64,000 bases of DNA from 66-474 sp963771735 (GCA_963771735.1 CAVYUN010000001.1:124001-188000); one strand, 5' to 3'; shown: positions 7,979 to 17,112, counted from the first letter of the stretch. Notes: generated by a model from the letters alone, not told the origin. Numbers and translations: made by a program.

Positions 7979-8506
7979 TTGTTTGGCCCTTTCAAGAAAA
8001 AACAACCTCCCACAGAGCCGCCTAGGCAGTTCCCCCCGGCTCCAGATTGGAAGCCGAATATAGCGCTGCCACTTGACCGTATTGCTGAAAGAATTCGCTT
8101 CTATACCAACAGCTCACGTGACTTTGCCGTCTTCAAACATGGCACAGTCGCCATCCTACCCAACGGTCTAAGCGATACTGATGCGGTTACGCACGCAAAG
8201 CAGTCGCTCCACAACGTCTTTCACGCGCATCCGGATATGAAGCCGATGAACATGAAGGGCGGAAACATCCTTGTTCAGTACAACCATGACGTGGTCAGCT
8301 TAGTGCTGGCTGATATTGTTGAAGTGAACTGGCCTGAGATCGACAAGCAGCACCAACGAGCGCTTGCTACCTCAGAGGTTCTAATCACGCCGCTTGGTAA
8401 CAACAAATTCGACGACTTTGGAAAAAAATCACTTTTCGGTCGTTGCTATATGTTCATGGATGCCCAGGCGCCCGAGGTCTTACGTATTGAGCGGTGTAAT
8501 GGCTAA
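7979..8506 (+). CDS. Cassette 3: hypothetical protein
   Basis: I chose TTG at 7979 (175 residues) because GGGAGA lies 8 bases upstream; an ATG start at 7934 would lie inside attC2. The N-terminus is proline-rich and basic (FGPFKKKQPPTEPP). The remaining 140 residues look like a compact alpha/beta domain with the segments RIRFYTNSSRDFAVFKHGT, ILPNGLSDTDAVTHAKQSL and NILVQYNHDVVSLVLADIV. The family and function are not recognised. The C-terminal half is acidic and hydrophobic and there is no membrane segment. The stop overlaps attC3. It is a soluble cassette product of unknown role. Confidence 0.75.
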   Translation: MFGPFKKKQPPTEPPRQFPPAPDWKPNIALPLDRIAERIRFYTNSSRDFAVFKHGTVAILPNGLSDTDAVTHAKQSLHNVFHAHPDMKPMNMKGGNILVQYNHDVVSLVLADIVEVNWPEIDKQHQRALATSEVLITPLGNNKFDDFGKKSLFGRCYMFMDAQAPEVLRIERCNG

Positions 8507-8572
8507 CAACTCATTCAAGCCGACCGCCCACTGGCTACGCCAGCGGTCGGCGTCTTAACTCCAGCGTTATGC
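8501..8572 (+). other. attC site 3 (72 bp)
   Basis: R'' is GGCTAAC (8501-8507) and R' is GTTATGC (8566-8572). The stem GCCGACCG / CGGTCGGC is flanked by L''/L' (TTCAAG / GTCTTAA), and a loop side carries extra bases (CCCA). The start codon of cassette 4 (ATG 8569-8571) lies within R'. Confidence 0.9.
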
Positions 8573-9087
8573 CTTACACACTTAAACAATACGAGGCGTT
8601 CCAGCAGGCGTACGAGGGCGAGTCTGACCGTTCCGTCGTTATTCTCGCCGCAAGCTTCATTGAGCGAGCGCTTGAGGAATACATTCGCAAGAAGCTCGTA
8701 GATGAGCCGACTGTTTCGAAGCTATTTGATGGCTATGCCCCACTAGCAACCATGGCTGCAAAAATCGATATGGCATTCGCTATCGGTTTGCTGCCCAAGC
8801 ATGTGTATGAAGACTTGCGGCTAATTAAGAAGCTGCGCAACTTGTTGGCGCATGAGCCGAAACCACTGAGCTTCGCTTCCACACGCGTCTCTGACCTCTG
8901 CTCAAACTTCAGCAAAATAAAGCGGTCTGACGGTACTGTTTTGGAGCTCAAGAGTGGTCGGGCACAGTTTTTAAACGGCGTATTTTTCTCAATATTACAT
9001 ATCGAAGCTGAAACGGCCAGAATAACAAGATCAGTTGTGCCAAAGTTCCACATTGAAGAAGTGGTCGATGACCCTAGCGCAGCGTAG
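8569..9087 (+). CDS. Cassette 4: MltR-family (HEPN-like) protein
   Basis: This 172-residue protein resembles the MltR/MtlR family. It has the opening YEGESDRSVVILAASFIERALEEY, then LFDGYAPLATMAAKIDMAFAIGLL, then LRLIKKLRNLLAHEP. The RNLLAH block at residues 96-101 fits the R-x4-H signature of HEPN domains, a fold common in RNases and toxins, although MltR itself is described as a mannitol-operon repressor. No other mannitol gene is nearby. The ATG lies inside the attC3 R' box and lacks a clear ribosome site. No attC follows the stop at 9087, so the array's right end is truncated. Confidence 0.75.
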   Translation: MPYTLKQYEAFQQAYEGESDRSVVILAASFIERALEEYIRKKLVDEPTVSKLFDGYAPLATMAAKIDMAFAIGLLPKHVYEDLRLIKKLRNLLAHEPKPLSFASTRVSDLCSNFSKIKRSDGTVLELKSGRAQFLNGVFFSILHIEAETARITRSVVPKFHIEEVVDDPSAA

Positions 9088-9193
9088 CATCAAGTTTGAA
9101 GTGCACAGTTGATCCGCCCTTTCGGAAGCGGACGCAGGGGCCGAGGACAGCAAAGGATCGCGAGCGGAAGCGCGCTGTTGTGCCATCCATCCG

Positions 9194-9907
9194 TCAACCC
9201 GACGCCGCGGCATCCAGCAGCACGTCCACGCCGGATTCCGGCGCGATCGACGCGGCGGGGATCGCATCGCCGCGTTTCCATGCCGCGACCGCGTCGCGTT
9301 TGCCGGCACCTTCGACGAGGAACAGCACGTGGCGTGCGTTGGACAGGCGTTGCGCGCTCAAGCTGACGCGTTCCGGCGGCGGCTTGGGCGCATCGAACAC
9401 GGCCATCGCATCGGGCGAATCGGCGTGCGCGCCCCAGACGTGGCCCGGAAACAGACTGGCGGTATGGCCGTCCTCGCCCAGGCCCAGCAGCACCAGATCG
9501 AAGGCATCCACGCCGCGCAGTTGGCGTGCATACAGCGTCGCGGCATCGCGCGCGCCTTCCTCGGCGGGGATCGCGTGCACGTTGGCGGCGGGAACCGGCA
9601 CCTGCGCGAGCCACTCGTCGTGTGCCATGCGGCTGTTGCGTTCGGGATCGTCGGGCGGCGCGCAACGTTCGTCGCCGAACCAGACGTGCCAGAGGTTCCA
9701 GTCGGTGTCGGCTCGCCGCAATTGCCGATAAAGCTTGCGCGGCGTGTTGCCGCCGGCCAGCACGATATCGAAGGCGCCGTGCTGCGCGATGGCATCGCGG
9801 GATGCCGCCATGACGCGCGCGAGCGCATCCGCGACCAGCGATGCATCGTCCGCGAACACGTGCCAGCGCACCGTCTGCGCGGGCAGGGCGGTCGGCATCC
9901 GGGTCAT
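9194..9907 (-). CDS. pgl: 6-phosphogluconolactonase
   Basis: This 237-residue enzyme hydrolyses 6-phosphogluconolactone in the oxidative pentose-phosphate pathway. Motifs of the DevB/SOL-type family are clear: AGGNTPRKLYRQL near the N-terminus, FGDERCAPPDDPERNSRMA, and the catalytic LLGLGEDGHTASLFPG. The ATG at 9907 overlaps the gnd stop (ATGA), showing translational coupling in a gnd-pgl unit. The cassette array ends about 105 bases beyond its stop codon. Confidence 0.95.
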   Translation of the reverse strand: MTRMPTALPAQTVRWHVFADDASLVADALARVMAASRDAIAQHGAFDIVLAGGNTPRKLYRQLRRADTDWNLWHVWFGDERCAPPDDPERNSRMAHDEWLAQVPVPAANVHAIPAEEGARDAATLYARQLRGVDAFDLVLLGLGEDGHTASLFPGHVWGAHADSPDAMAVFDAPKPPPERVSLSAQRLSNARHVLFLVEGAGKRDAVAAWKRGDAIPAASIAPESGVDVLLDAAASG

Positions 9908-10809
9908 CCTTTCTTCATCGCGTGGCCGCCGAACTCGTTGCGCATCTCCGACAGCAACTTGTCGGAGAACGAATCGCTGTCGCGCGAACGCAGGCGTTCG
10001 ATCAGCGACGCGGTGATGATCGGCGCGGGCACGTCGAGGTCGATGGCTTCCGCCACGGTCCAGCGGCCTTCGCCGGAATCGACCACGTAGGGCGCGATGT
10101 CCTTCATCTCCGGGTTGCGTCCGAGTGCGTCCGCCGTCAGGTCCAGCAGCCACGAGCGCACCACCGAGCCGAACCGCCAGATCTGCGCGACCTGTTCCAG
10201 ATCCAGCTTGAATTCTTCCTTGTGTTTGAGGATGGCGAAGCCTTCCGCGTAGGCCTGCATCAGGCCGTATTCGATGCCGTTGTGGACCATCTTCACGAAG
10301 TGTCCCGATCCGACCGGACCGACGCGGCCCCAGCCCTTGTCCTTGCCCGGCGCCAGCGTCTCGAAAATCGGCCGCAGGTGATCGACGACCTTCTCGTCGC
10401 CGCCGACCATCATGCTGTAGCCTTCCTTCAGGCCCCAGACGCCGCCGCTGGTGCCGCAGTCGACGAAATCGATGCCGGTCTTGGCGAGTTGTTCGGCGTG
10501 GCGCTGGTCGTCCTTGTAATTGGAATTGCCGCCGTCGATCACCACGTCGCCCTTGGCGAGCTTGCCGGCCAGCGCATCGACGGTTTCGTTCACGATCTTG
10601 CCGGAAGGCACCATCATCCACACCGCGCGCGGTCCATCCAGCGCCGCCACCAGCTTGTCCAGCGAATCCACGGCCTTGCCGCCGGCCTCGGTCAACGCGT
10701 TGCGGGCCTTTTCGTTGGGGTCGAAGCCGACCACGTCATGGCCACCTTTCATCAACCGCTGGGCCATGAAATTGCCCATCTTGCCGAGGCCGATCATTCC
10801 AAGCTGCAT
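9904..10809 (-). CDS. gnd: 6-phosphogluconate dehydrogenase, short GndA type
   Basis: This 301-residue enzyme oxidatively decarboxylates 6-phosphogluconate to ribulose 5-phosphate. The N-terminal Rossmann motif is LGMIGLGKMG. The substrate/catalytic blocks VIDGGNSNYKDD, FVDCGTSGGVWG and VKMVHNGIEYGLMQ are intact. The length marks the short, often NAD+-preferring form rather than the 470-residue NADP+ enzyme. The start at 10809 has GGAGAAC upstream; longer in-frame starts lack a ribosome site. It is first in the gnd-pgl operon, divergent from and upstream of the GH94/zwf cluster. Confidence 0.95.
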   Translation of the reverse strand: MQLGMIGLGKMGNFMAQRLMKGGHDVVGFDPNEKARNALTEAGGKAVDSLDKLVAALDGPRAVWMMVPSGKIVNETVDALAGKLAKGDVVIDGGNSNYKDDQRHAEQLAKTGIDFVDCGTSGGVWGLKEGYSMMVGGDEKVVDHLRPIFETLAPGKDKGWGRVGPVGSGHFVKMVHNGIEYGLMQAYAEGFAILKHKEEFKLDLEQVAQIWRFGSVVRSWLLDLTADALGRNPEMKDIAPYVVDSGEGRWTVAEAIDLDVPAPIITASLIERLRSRDSDSFSDKLLSEMRNEFGGHAMKKG

Positions 10810-10928
10810 GCTGTTCTCCTCAAGGTTTCGATTGCGCGGCAACGCGCCGCACGCCAACCGTCATGGTAGGCACCGCCGCGTGAAAGTTTCGACAGCATCC
10901 AGCCGGAATGCAACGGGCGTGGCCCGGA

Positions 10929-11744
10929 TCACTCGACCGGTTTCAAGCGCCGCTTGTTGACGTGGAAGGGTGCCTCGCCGTCGATGGCCTTGCCCTGGAA
11001 ATAGCCGCGTTGCCATTTCCTGGCGACGGTCGTCGGATCGCCGTCGTGCAGCAGCTTGTTGAATTCCGCGCGCGACTTGCCCCATTCGGTGTATTCGGCC
11101 TTGAGTTTGGGATCGTCGTCGATGCTGGCGCGCCTGGGCGTGACCGCGTCCATCAGGCCGTGCGGGCAGAAGGTGATGAAGCAGAACGGATCGCCTTTCT
11201 CGAAACGCACCGTGCAGGGACGGGTGAAGCGCCAGTTCATCGTGAACGGAAACGGCAGCCAGTCGGTCTCGATCATGCCGTCGAGTGCGTGGATGCCGTC
11301 CTTCGCATGATTCGGCGCGCCGCGTGCCCACAGGCCCCAGCCCGGCGAGGTGCGGAACAGCCAGCCGGTGTGGAAGGTCAGCACGCCGTGCCCGAAGTGC
11401 GAGACGATGAGGGCGCGCACCGCGTCCGGATCGACGCCGGGCGCGCGCGCGGTGATCGCATCGAGTCCCTGGCCGCCGTTCCATGTCACCTCGAAGTCGA
11501 ACGGCGCGGTGAGTTCCCAGCCGCTGGTGTTGGCCATCGAAAGCGGCAGGCAGCGGTATGCGTAGTGGTCGTTGGTCGCGTCCATCCAGGCACGGTCGCG
11601 ACGGCCGGGGACGATCGGCGCGGCGCGCGGATCGACCTGGTAGCAGATGAGTTGCGGGGTGGCGCCGGGCGGCAGGGCTTCCAGCCGGGGCACGTCCAGC
11701 GCGTGCATCGGACACGTTTCGGACTGGCTCGCGGTGTCTGGCAT
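10929..11744 (-). CDS. DUF6065 family protein
   Basis: This 271-residue soluble protein matches the DUF6065 family. The visible blocks are ICYQVDPRAAPIVPGRRDR, YRCLPLSMANTSGWELT, FTWNGG-like FEVTWNGGQGLD, FHTGWLFRTSPGWGLWARG and the C-terminal KRGYFQGK-like WQRGYFQGKAIDG. The function of the family is not established. The ATG at 11744 has a strong GGAGGAG site 5 bases upstream. It is followed on the same strand by gnd-pgl, but the spacing of about 120 bases argues for a separate transcript. Confidence 0.8.
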   Translation of the reverse strand: MPDTASQSETCPMHALDVPRLEALPPGATPQLICYQVDPRAAPIVPGRRDRAWMDATNDHYAYRCLPLSMANTSGWELTAPFDFEVTWNGGQGLDAITARAPGVDPDAVRALIVSHFGHGVLTFHTGWLFRTSPGWGLWARGAPNHAKDGIHALDGMIETDWLPFPFTMNWRFTRPCTVRFEKGDPFCFITFCPHGLMDAVTPRRASIDDDPKLKAEYTEWGKSRAEFNKLLHDGDPTTVARKWQRGYFQGKAIDGEAPFHVNKRRLKPVE

Positions 11745-11920
11745 CGGGCTCCTCCGGTGAGCGGCCCTGGATGAAAATCGGGCGATCAACTTGGCATGCT
11801 GTGCCGGAACGACGCCAGCGTCAAGTTGCGCCGCCGCATGCTTTCACGAATGATTGAGGCGGGTTCGCGCATACTCGGCGGTGCTGCGCGCTCGCGCAAG
11901 AATCAGGAACCCCGTCGCTC

Positions 11921-14900
11921 ATGCCTGCTGACGCCGATAACTCCGCCGCAACCGTGCGCCTGCTCGGCGACAACGGCTATACCGTGATGTCGACGCCGAC
12001 GGGCTCGGGGTTCAGCCGCTGGAATGGCCTGGCCGTCTCGCGTTGGCGGCATGACCACGATCCACGTTGCGAGCAAGGTGGTTACGTTTACCTGCGCGAT
12101 CCGTCGGACGGACAGGCCTGGTCGGCCACGCCTGCGCCCTGCGGCGGCGCGACTCGATGCTGGGCCGATGCAGCCATGCTGCGCTACGCGCGCCGCGACG
12201 GCGGGCTGGTGACCACGATGGAAATCGCCGTCGATCCCGAACATCCGGTCGAGGTGCGTGGCATCGGCCTGCGCAACGACGGTCCGGTCGAACGCGAGAT
12301 CGAACTGACCTCATTCGTGGAGTTGGTGCTGGGTCCGGCCCAGGCCGACGACGCGCATCCGGCCTACTCGAAAATGTTCGTGCAGACCGCGATCGAGGAC
12401 GGCGTGCTGCTGGCCTGGCGGCGCAAGAAGGATCCGTCCGAACCGGACATCTGGGCGGCCCACGCACTGGTCGTGGACGGCGACGAATCCGGTCCGCGTG
12501 AATGGGAAACCGACCGCGCGCAATTCATGGGTCGCGGCGGTTCGCTCGACAAGCCGCACGCCATGCGCGCGAAACAAAAGCTGTCCGGCAGCGTCGGCAC
12601 GGTCCTGGACCCGATTTTCAGCCTGCGCACGCGCATCGCGGTCGGTGCCGGACATACGCGCCGCGCGGCGTTCGTCACCGCGGTCGCCAGCTCGCGCGAG
12701 GAAGTGCTCGCGTCGATCCGTCGCTACCTGTCCACGTCCGCCTGTGCCGAGGTATTTGCCCGTGCCGGCAAGCACGCGGCACGGTCGTTGAAGGGTCTCG
12801 GAATGGATGCGACGGCGGCGGACAGGTTCCAGAAATTTGCCGGCGCGCTGGTCGGCAGCGATTCGGAGTGGCGCGCCGACACCATAGACATGGCGCGGGG
12901 CAAGGGCGGAGCGCCGGTGTTGTGGGCCAAGGGCATTTCCGGCGACTTGCCGATCGTGCTGGCGCGCATCGACGACACCGGGCAAGTCGGCCTGGTCGAC
13001 GAATTGCTGCAAGCGCAACGCTACTGGCGCGCGCATCAATTGCCCGCCGATCTCGTGCTTCTCGACGCCGCCGACGGCAAACATGCCGACGCGCTGGATA
13101 CCGCGCTGCGTGGGGCGACGGAAAAAGCGGATAACTCCGGCAAGTCACAGGGCTCGATCTTCGTGTTCCGCGAGGACGAGCTCGACGGACGGCTGCGCGA
13201 CGGATTGCACGCGGCCGGGTGCATCGTGCTGGATGGCCGCAACGGTGACCTGGCCACGCAGGTCGCAAAGCGCGGCGGATACGTGCCGGGAGCGGCGATC
13301 GAATTGCCTGCGCGATCATCGCCGCACGTCCGTGGCGGCCGGCCGGCCGGCATGCCTGCCCCGAAGCAGCTCGAATTCTGGAACGGCACGGGCGGGTTCA
13401 CCAAGGATGGTCGCGAATACGTCACGATCCTGCGCGACGATGTCGACACGCCGATGCCCTGGTCGCACGTTATCGCCAATCCGGATTTCGGATTCCTCGC
13501 CACCACGACCGGCGGCGGCTACTGCTGGGCCGTCAACAGCCAGCAGAACCAGATCACCCGCTGGTCGAACGATGCCGTGCGCGACCCGGCCGGTGAGGTT
13601 TTCCTGTTGCGCGACGCCGACGACGGCGCCGAATGGAGCGCCACGGCGGAACCGGTTCGTGCCGGCGGCGCAGTGTACGTGGCCCGTTTCGGGCCTGGCT
13701 ACGCCCGCTTCGATGCCAACGTGCACGGCATCGAAACGGAACTGACGCAATGCGTGGCCGGGTCGGACCCGGTCAAGGTGTCGCGCCTGCGTCTGCGCAA
13801 TCGCAGCGGACGCACGCGCCGGATACAGGCTGCGCAAGTGGTGGAATGGATGCTCGGCCCGATCGGCAGCGATCCGCGTGCGACCACGCGGGTCAAATCC
13901 GATCTGGCACGCGCGGCGGTGTTCGCGCACAACGCCTGGCGCGAGGAATTCACCGAGGTCGTGGCCTTCATCGCCTGCGGCGCGGAACGGGCGGTGCCGG
14001 GCAGCGAGCAAGGGCCGCGCAGTGCCGTCGTCGCGACCATCGAGCTTGCGCCCGGTGCAAGCGGCGAGGTCGTGTTCGTGCTGGGCGAAGGCAGCGACGA
14101 GGCGGCCGCGCATGCATTGGCCGATCGGTATCGGCGTGCCGATGTCGATGCACTGCTCGAAAATGCGCGTGAACTCTGGGATAGCGTGCTCGATCCGCTC
14201 CAGGTCGAAACCCCGCAACGCTCGGTGGACCTGTTGGTGAACCGCTGCTTGCCCTACCAGGTGCTGGCTTGCCGGGTGTGGGCGCGCACCGCGTTCTATC
14301 AGGCCAGTGGCGCCTATGGTTTCCGCGACCAGTTGCAGGACGTCGCGGCGCTGTGTGTCGCACGCCCCGATCTCGTCCGACAGCACATCCTGCTGTCGGC
14401 TTCGCGCCAGTTCGAGCAGGGCGACGTGCAGCACTGGTGGCTGCCGCCATCCGGCAAGGGCGTGCGCACCCGCATCGTGGACGATCGCCTGTGGCTGCCG
14501 TTCGTGGTGGCCCACTACATCGAAACCACGGGCGACACCGCGATTCTGGAAGCCCGCGTGCCGTTCCTGCGCGGCGATGCGTTGAAGCCTGACCAGGCCG
14601 ATGCGTTTTTCAAACCCGGACCTGCTCCGGAATCCGGAACCCTGTTCGAGCATTGCGCGCGTGCGATCGACGTCAGCCTCGCCACGGGTCGACACGGCCT
14701 GCCGCTGATGGGCACCGGCGACTGGAACGACGGCCTGAACCGGGTCGGCGCGGGTGGCGAAGGCGAGAGCGCGTGGATGGGCTGGTTCCTGATCAAGGTG
14801 ATCGGCGATTTCGCACCGTTCGCGGAAGATCGTCGCGACTTGCGTGCCGCCGGCTGGCGCGATCACGTCCGCGCCCTCGAACTCGCGATGGAGACCAAGG

Positions 14901-15697
14901 CCTGGGACGGCGAGTGGTACCGCCGCGCGTTCTACGACGACGGCACCCCGCTGGGCAGCGCAGCCGACACGGAATGCCGGATCGAGTCGATGGCGCAATC
15001 CTGGGCGGTGATCAGCCGTGGCGGCGATCCGGCGCGCGCCGAACGCGCAATGCAGGCGGTGAACCAGCACCTGGTGCGGCCCCACGACGGCGTGGTCGCC
15101 TTGTTCTCGGAGCCCTTCGACCGCACGCTTCACGATCCGGGCTACATCAAGGGTTATCCGCCGGGCCTGCGCGAAAACGGCGGGCAGTACACCCACGGTT
15201 CGATCTGGTCTCTGATCGCCTTCGCGATGCTGGGCGACGGCGACAAGGCCGGCGAGCTGCTGGAGATCTTCGACCCGATCCACAAATCGGACACCCCCGA
15301 AAAAGTGTCGAGGTACCAGGTCGAACCCTACGTCGAATGCGCCGATGTCTATGCGGTCGCGCCGCACACCGGACGCGGCGGCTGGACGTGGTATTCGGGG
15401 TCGGGCGGCTGGCTGTATCGCGCGATCGTGGAATGGGTGCTGGGCTTTCGCCTGCACGGCGACCGTTTGCGGCTGGACCCGTGCATCCCGCGTGCCTGGA
15501 AACGCTTCGCCTTGACCTGGCGCCGCGGCGCCACGACCTACCGGATCGAGGTGGACAATCCGCACAAGGCATGCCGCGGGCTCGCCGCAATCGAATTGGA
15601 TGGTGTAACGTTGGAGGATTCACGCGCCGGCATCGCGTTGGTGGATGACGGCGCGACCCACCACGTCCGCGCCACCCTGCAAAAGGAACCGAGTTGA
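11921..15697 (+). CDS. GH94-like (glycosyltransferase-36 type) phosphorylase, 1258 aa
   Basis: This large protein resembles the C-terminal half of NdvB-type cyclic glucan synthases and GH94 phosphorylases. Two copies of the GH94 N-terminal beta-sandwich are seen: residues about 10-270 (VMSTPTGSGFSRWNGLAVSRW) and 480-750 (FWNGTGGFTKDGREYVTILRDD). They are followed by an (alpha/alpha)6 barrel with the GTGDWNDGLNRVG motif near residues 932-944, where GH94 enzymes keep the catalytic Asp. No signal peptide or membrane segments are present, so a cytoplasmic phosphorylase acting on beta-glucan is a reasonable inference. Its stop overlaps the zwf start (TGATG), linking it to sugar-phosphate metabolism. 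Confidence 0.8.
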   Translation: MPADADNSAATVRLLGDNGYTVMSTPTGSGFSRWNGLAVSRWRHDHDPRCEQGGYVYLRDPSDGQAWSATPAPCGGATRCWADAAMLRYARRDGGLVTTMEIAVDPEHPVEVRGIGLRNDGPVEREIELTSFVELVLGPAQADDAHPAYSKMFVQTAIEDGVLLAWRRKKDPSEPDIWAAHALVVDGDESGPREWETDRAQFMGRGGSLDKPHAMRAKQKLSGSVGTVLDPIFSLRTRIAVGAGHTRRAAFVTAVASSREEVLASIRRYLSTSACAEVFARAGKHAARSLKGLGMDATAADRFQKFAGALVGSDSEWRADTIDMARGKGGAPVLWAKGISGDLPIVLARIDDTGQVGLVDELLQAQRYWRAHQLPADLVLLDAADGKHADALDTALRGATEKADNSGKSQGSIFVFREDELDGRLRDGLHAAGCIVLDGRNGDLATQVAKRGGYVPGAAIELPARSSPHVRGGRPAGMPAPKQLEFWNGTGGFTKDGREYVTILRDDVDTPMPWSHVIANPDFGFLATTTGGGYCWAVNSQQNQITRWSNDAVRDPAGEVFLLRDADDGAEWSATAEPVRAGGAVYVARFGPGYARFDANVHGIETELTQCVAGSDPVKVSRLRLRNRSGRTRRIQAAQVVEWMLGPIGSDPRATTRVKSDLARAAVFAHNAWREEFTEVVAFIACGAERAVPGSEQGPRSAVVATIELAPGASGEVVFVLGEGSDEAAAHALADRYRRADVDALLENARELWDSVLDPLQVETPQRSVDLLVNRCLPYQVLACRVWARTAFYQASGAYGFRDQLQDVAALCVARPDLVRQHILLSASRQFEQGDVQHWWLPPSGKGVRTRIVDDRLWLPFVVAHYIETTGDTAILEARVPFLRGDALKPDQADAFFKPGPAPESGTLFEHCARAIDVSLATGRHGLPLMGTGDWNDGLNRVGAGGEGESAWMGWFLIKVIGDFAPFAEDRRDLRAAGWRDHVRALELAMETKAWDGEWYRRAFYDDGTPLGSAADTECRIESMAQSWAVISRGGDPARAERAMQAVNQHLVRPHDGVVALFSEPFDRTLHDPGYIKGYPPGLRENGGQYTHGSIWSLIAFAMLGDGDKAGELLEIFDPIHKSDTPEKVSRYQVEPYVECADVYAVAPHTGRGGWTWYSGSGGWLYRAIVEWVLGFRLHGDRLRLDPCIPRAWKRFALTWRRGATTYRIEVDNPHKACRGLAAIELDGVTLEDSRAGIALVDDGATHHVRATLQKEPS

Positions 15698-17112
15698 TGC
15701 CTACCGCCAAGTCCGATGCCTTCGTGTTTTTCGGTGCCACCGGCGATCTTGCCTACAAGCAGATATTCCCGGCGCTGCAGGACCTGATCCTGCACGAACA
15801 TTTCGACCTTCCGATCATTGGCGTGGCGCGTTCGGACTGGAACCTCGATCGCCTGCGCGAGCGGGCCCGCGCCAGCATCAACGAGCACGGCACGTTCCAC
15901 AAGCGGGCCTTCGCCAAGCTCTGCAGGCTGCTCAAGTTCGTCAACGGCGATTACAGCTCTGACGAGACCTTCACCCGCCTGCGCAAGGTACTCGGGGATG
16001 CCGAGCATCCGCTGCATTACCTCGCGATCCCGCCCAGCATGTTCGAGACGGTGGTGAAGGGGCTGGATGCTTCCGGCTGCGCCAGCGGCGCGCGCGTGGT
16101 GGTCGAAAAGCCGTTCGGCCGCGACCTCAAGTCCGCGCGCGAACTCAACCGCACGCTGCACTGGATCTTCCCGGAGGACGCGATCTTCCGCATCGACCAC
16201 TACCTCGGCAAGGAAGCGGTCCAGAACCTTCTGTACTTCCGGTTCGCCAACTCTTTTCTTGAGCCCGTCTGGAACCGCAACTACGTGGACAGCGTGCAGA
16301 TCACCATGGCCGAAGCCTTCGGGGTGCAGGGTCGCGGCAGTTTCTACGAGGAGGTCGGCGCACTGCGCGACGTGGTCCAGAACCACATGCTGCAGGTCCT
16401 GATCCTGCTGGCGATGGACGCGCCGACCGGCCACAACGACGTGGAATCGATGCGCAGCGAACGTCTGCGCCTGATGCGCGCGATCCGTCCGCTCGACCCG
16501 AAGGAGGTCGTGCGCGGCCAGTTCGCCGGTTACCGCCACGAACACGGCGTCGCCCGCAACTCGAAAGTCGAAACGTTCGCCGCCTTGCGCCTGCACATCG
16601 ATTCATGGCGATGGGAAGGTGTTCCGTTCTACATCCGCGCCGGCAAGGAAATGCCGGTTACCTGCACCGAGGTGTTCGTCAGGCTCAAGCGACCGCCGAT
16701 CTCGGTGTTCGATCATGTCAAACCCGAGGATTGCAACCATTTCCGTTTCCGCCTCAGCCCCGACGTGGTCATTTCCACCGGCGCCCGCGTGAAGAAGCCC
16801 GGCGAGGAGATGCGCGGCGAGGACGTCGAGTTGATCGCGCGCTACAGCCCCAAGCGCACGCGGCCGCCGTACTCACGCCTGCTCGGCGACGCCATGCGCG
16901 GCGATGCCGAGCTGTTCGGCCGCGACGACGCCATGGAGGCGGCCTGGCGGATCATCGACCCGGCCCTGGATGGCGCCGAAAAGGTGCATGCCTACAACAC
17001 CCGTACCTGGGGCCCGCCACAGGCCGATCTCCTCATGAGCGAGGACGGCGGCTGGCACAACCCGGTGATGACGAAGCCCAAGACCAAGACCAGAACCTCG
17101 AGAAGTAAGTGA
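15697..17112 (+). CDS. zwf: Glucose-6-phosphate 1-dehydrogenase
   Basis: This 471-residue enzyme oxidises glucose 6-phosphate and reduces NAD(P)+. The nucleotide motif FFGATGDLAYKQIFPAL opens the protein, EKPFGRDL follows, and the active-site block RIDHYLGKEAVQN lies near residue 165. The ATG at 15697 shares one base with the upstream TGA and has AAGGA 8 bases before it, so I prefer it to the TTG one codon earlier. A lysine/arginine-rich tail (KTKTRTSRSK) ends the protein. The downstream HAD gene starts inside its stop codon. Confidence 0.96.
   Translation: MPTAKSDAFVFFGATGDLAYKQIFPALQDLILHEHFDLPIIGVARSDWNLDRLRERARASINEHGTFHKRAFAKLCRLLKFVNGDYSSDETFTRLRKVLGDAEHPLHYLAIPPSMFETVVKGLDASGCASGARVVVEKPFGRDLKSARELNRTLHWIFPEDAIFRIDHYLGKEAVQNLLYFRFANSFLEPVWNRNYVDSVQITMAEAFGVQGRGSFYEEVGALRDVVQNHMLQVLILLAMDAPTGHNDVESMRSERLRLMRAIRPLDPKEVVRGQFAGYRHEHGVARNSKVETFAALRLHIDSWRWEGVPFYIRAGKEMPVTCTEVFVRLKRPPISVFDHVKPEDCNHFRFRLSPDVVISTGARVKKPGEEMRGEDVELIARYSPKRTRPPYSRLLGDAMRGDAELFGRDDAMEAAWRIIDPALDGAEKVHAYNTRTWGPPQADLLMSEDGGWHNPVMTKPKTKTRTSRSK

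Larger units (their letters stand above)
6609..9087 (+). mobile_element. Integron gene-cassette array without integrase in the window (CALIN), four cassettes
   Basis: Four plus-strand ORFs are separated by attC sites and are clearly richer in A+T than the flanking genes. Cassette 1 is 6609-7239, cassette 2 is 7240-7955, cassette 3 is 7956-8566, and cassette 4 starts at 8567 without a recognisable terminal attC. In each complete cassette the first six bases (TTAGGC, TTATAC, TTAGCC) are the complement of the R'' box in the attC at its far end (GCCTAAC, GTATAAC, GGCTAAC), the signature of individually circularised cassettes. No intI-like ORF or attI was found, so this is a cluster of attC sites lacking an integrase, stranded between orn and pgl. 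Confidence 0.9.

Noticed and set aside
6400..9200. An integron integrase or attI in or beside the cassette array
   Set aside because: No tyrosine-recombinase ORF or motif was found on either strand between orn and pgl.
13316..15565. 749-codon minus-strand open frame
   Set aside because: It is a shadow of the GH94-like gene.
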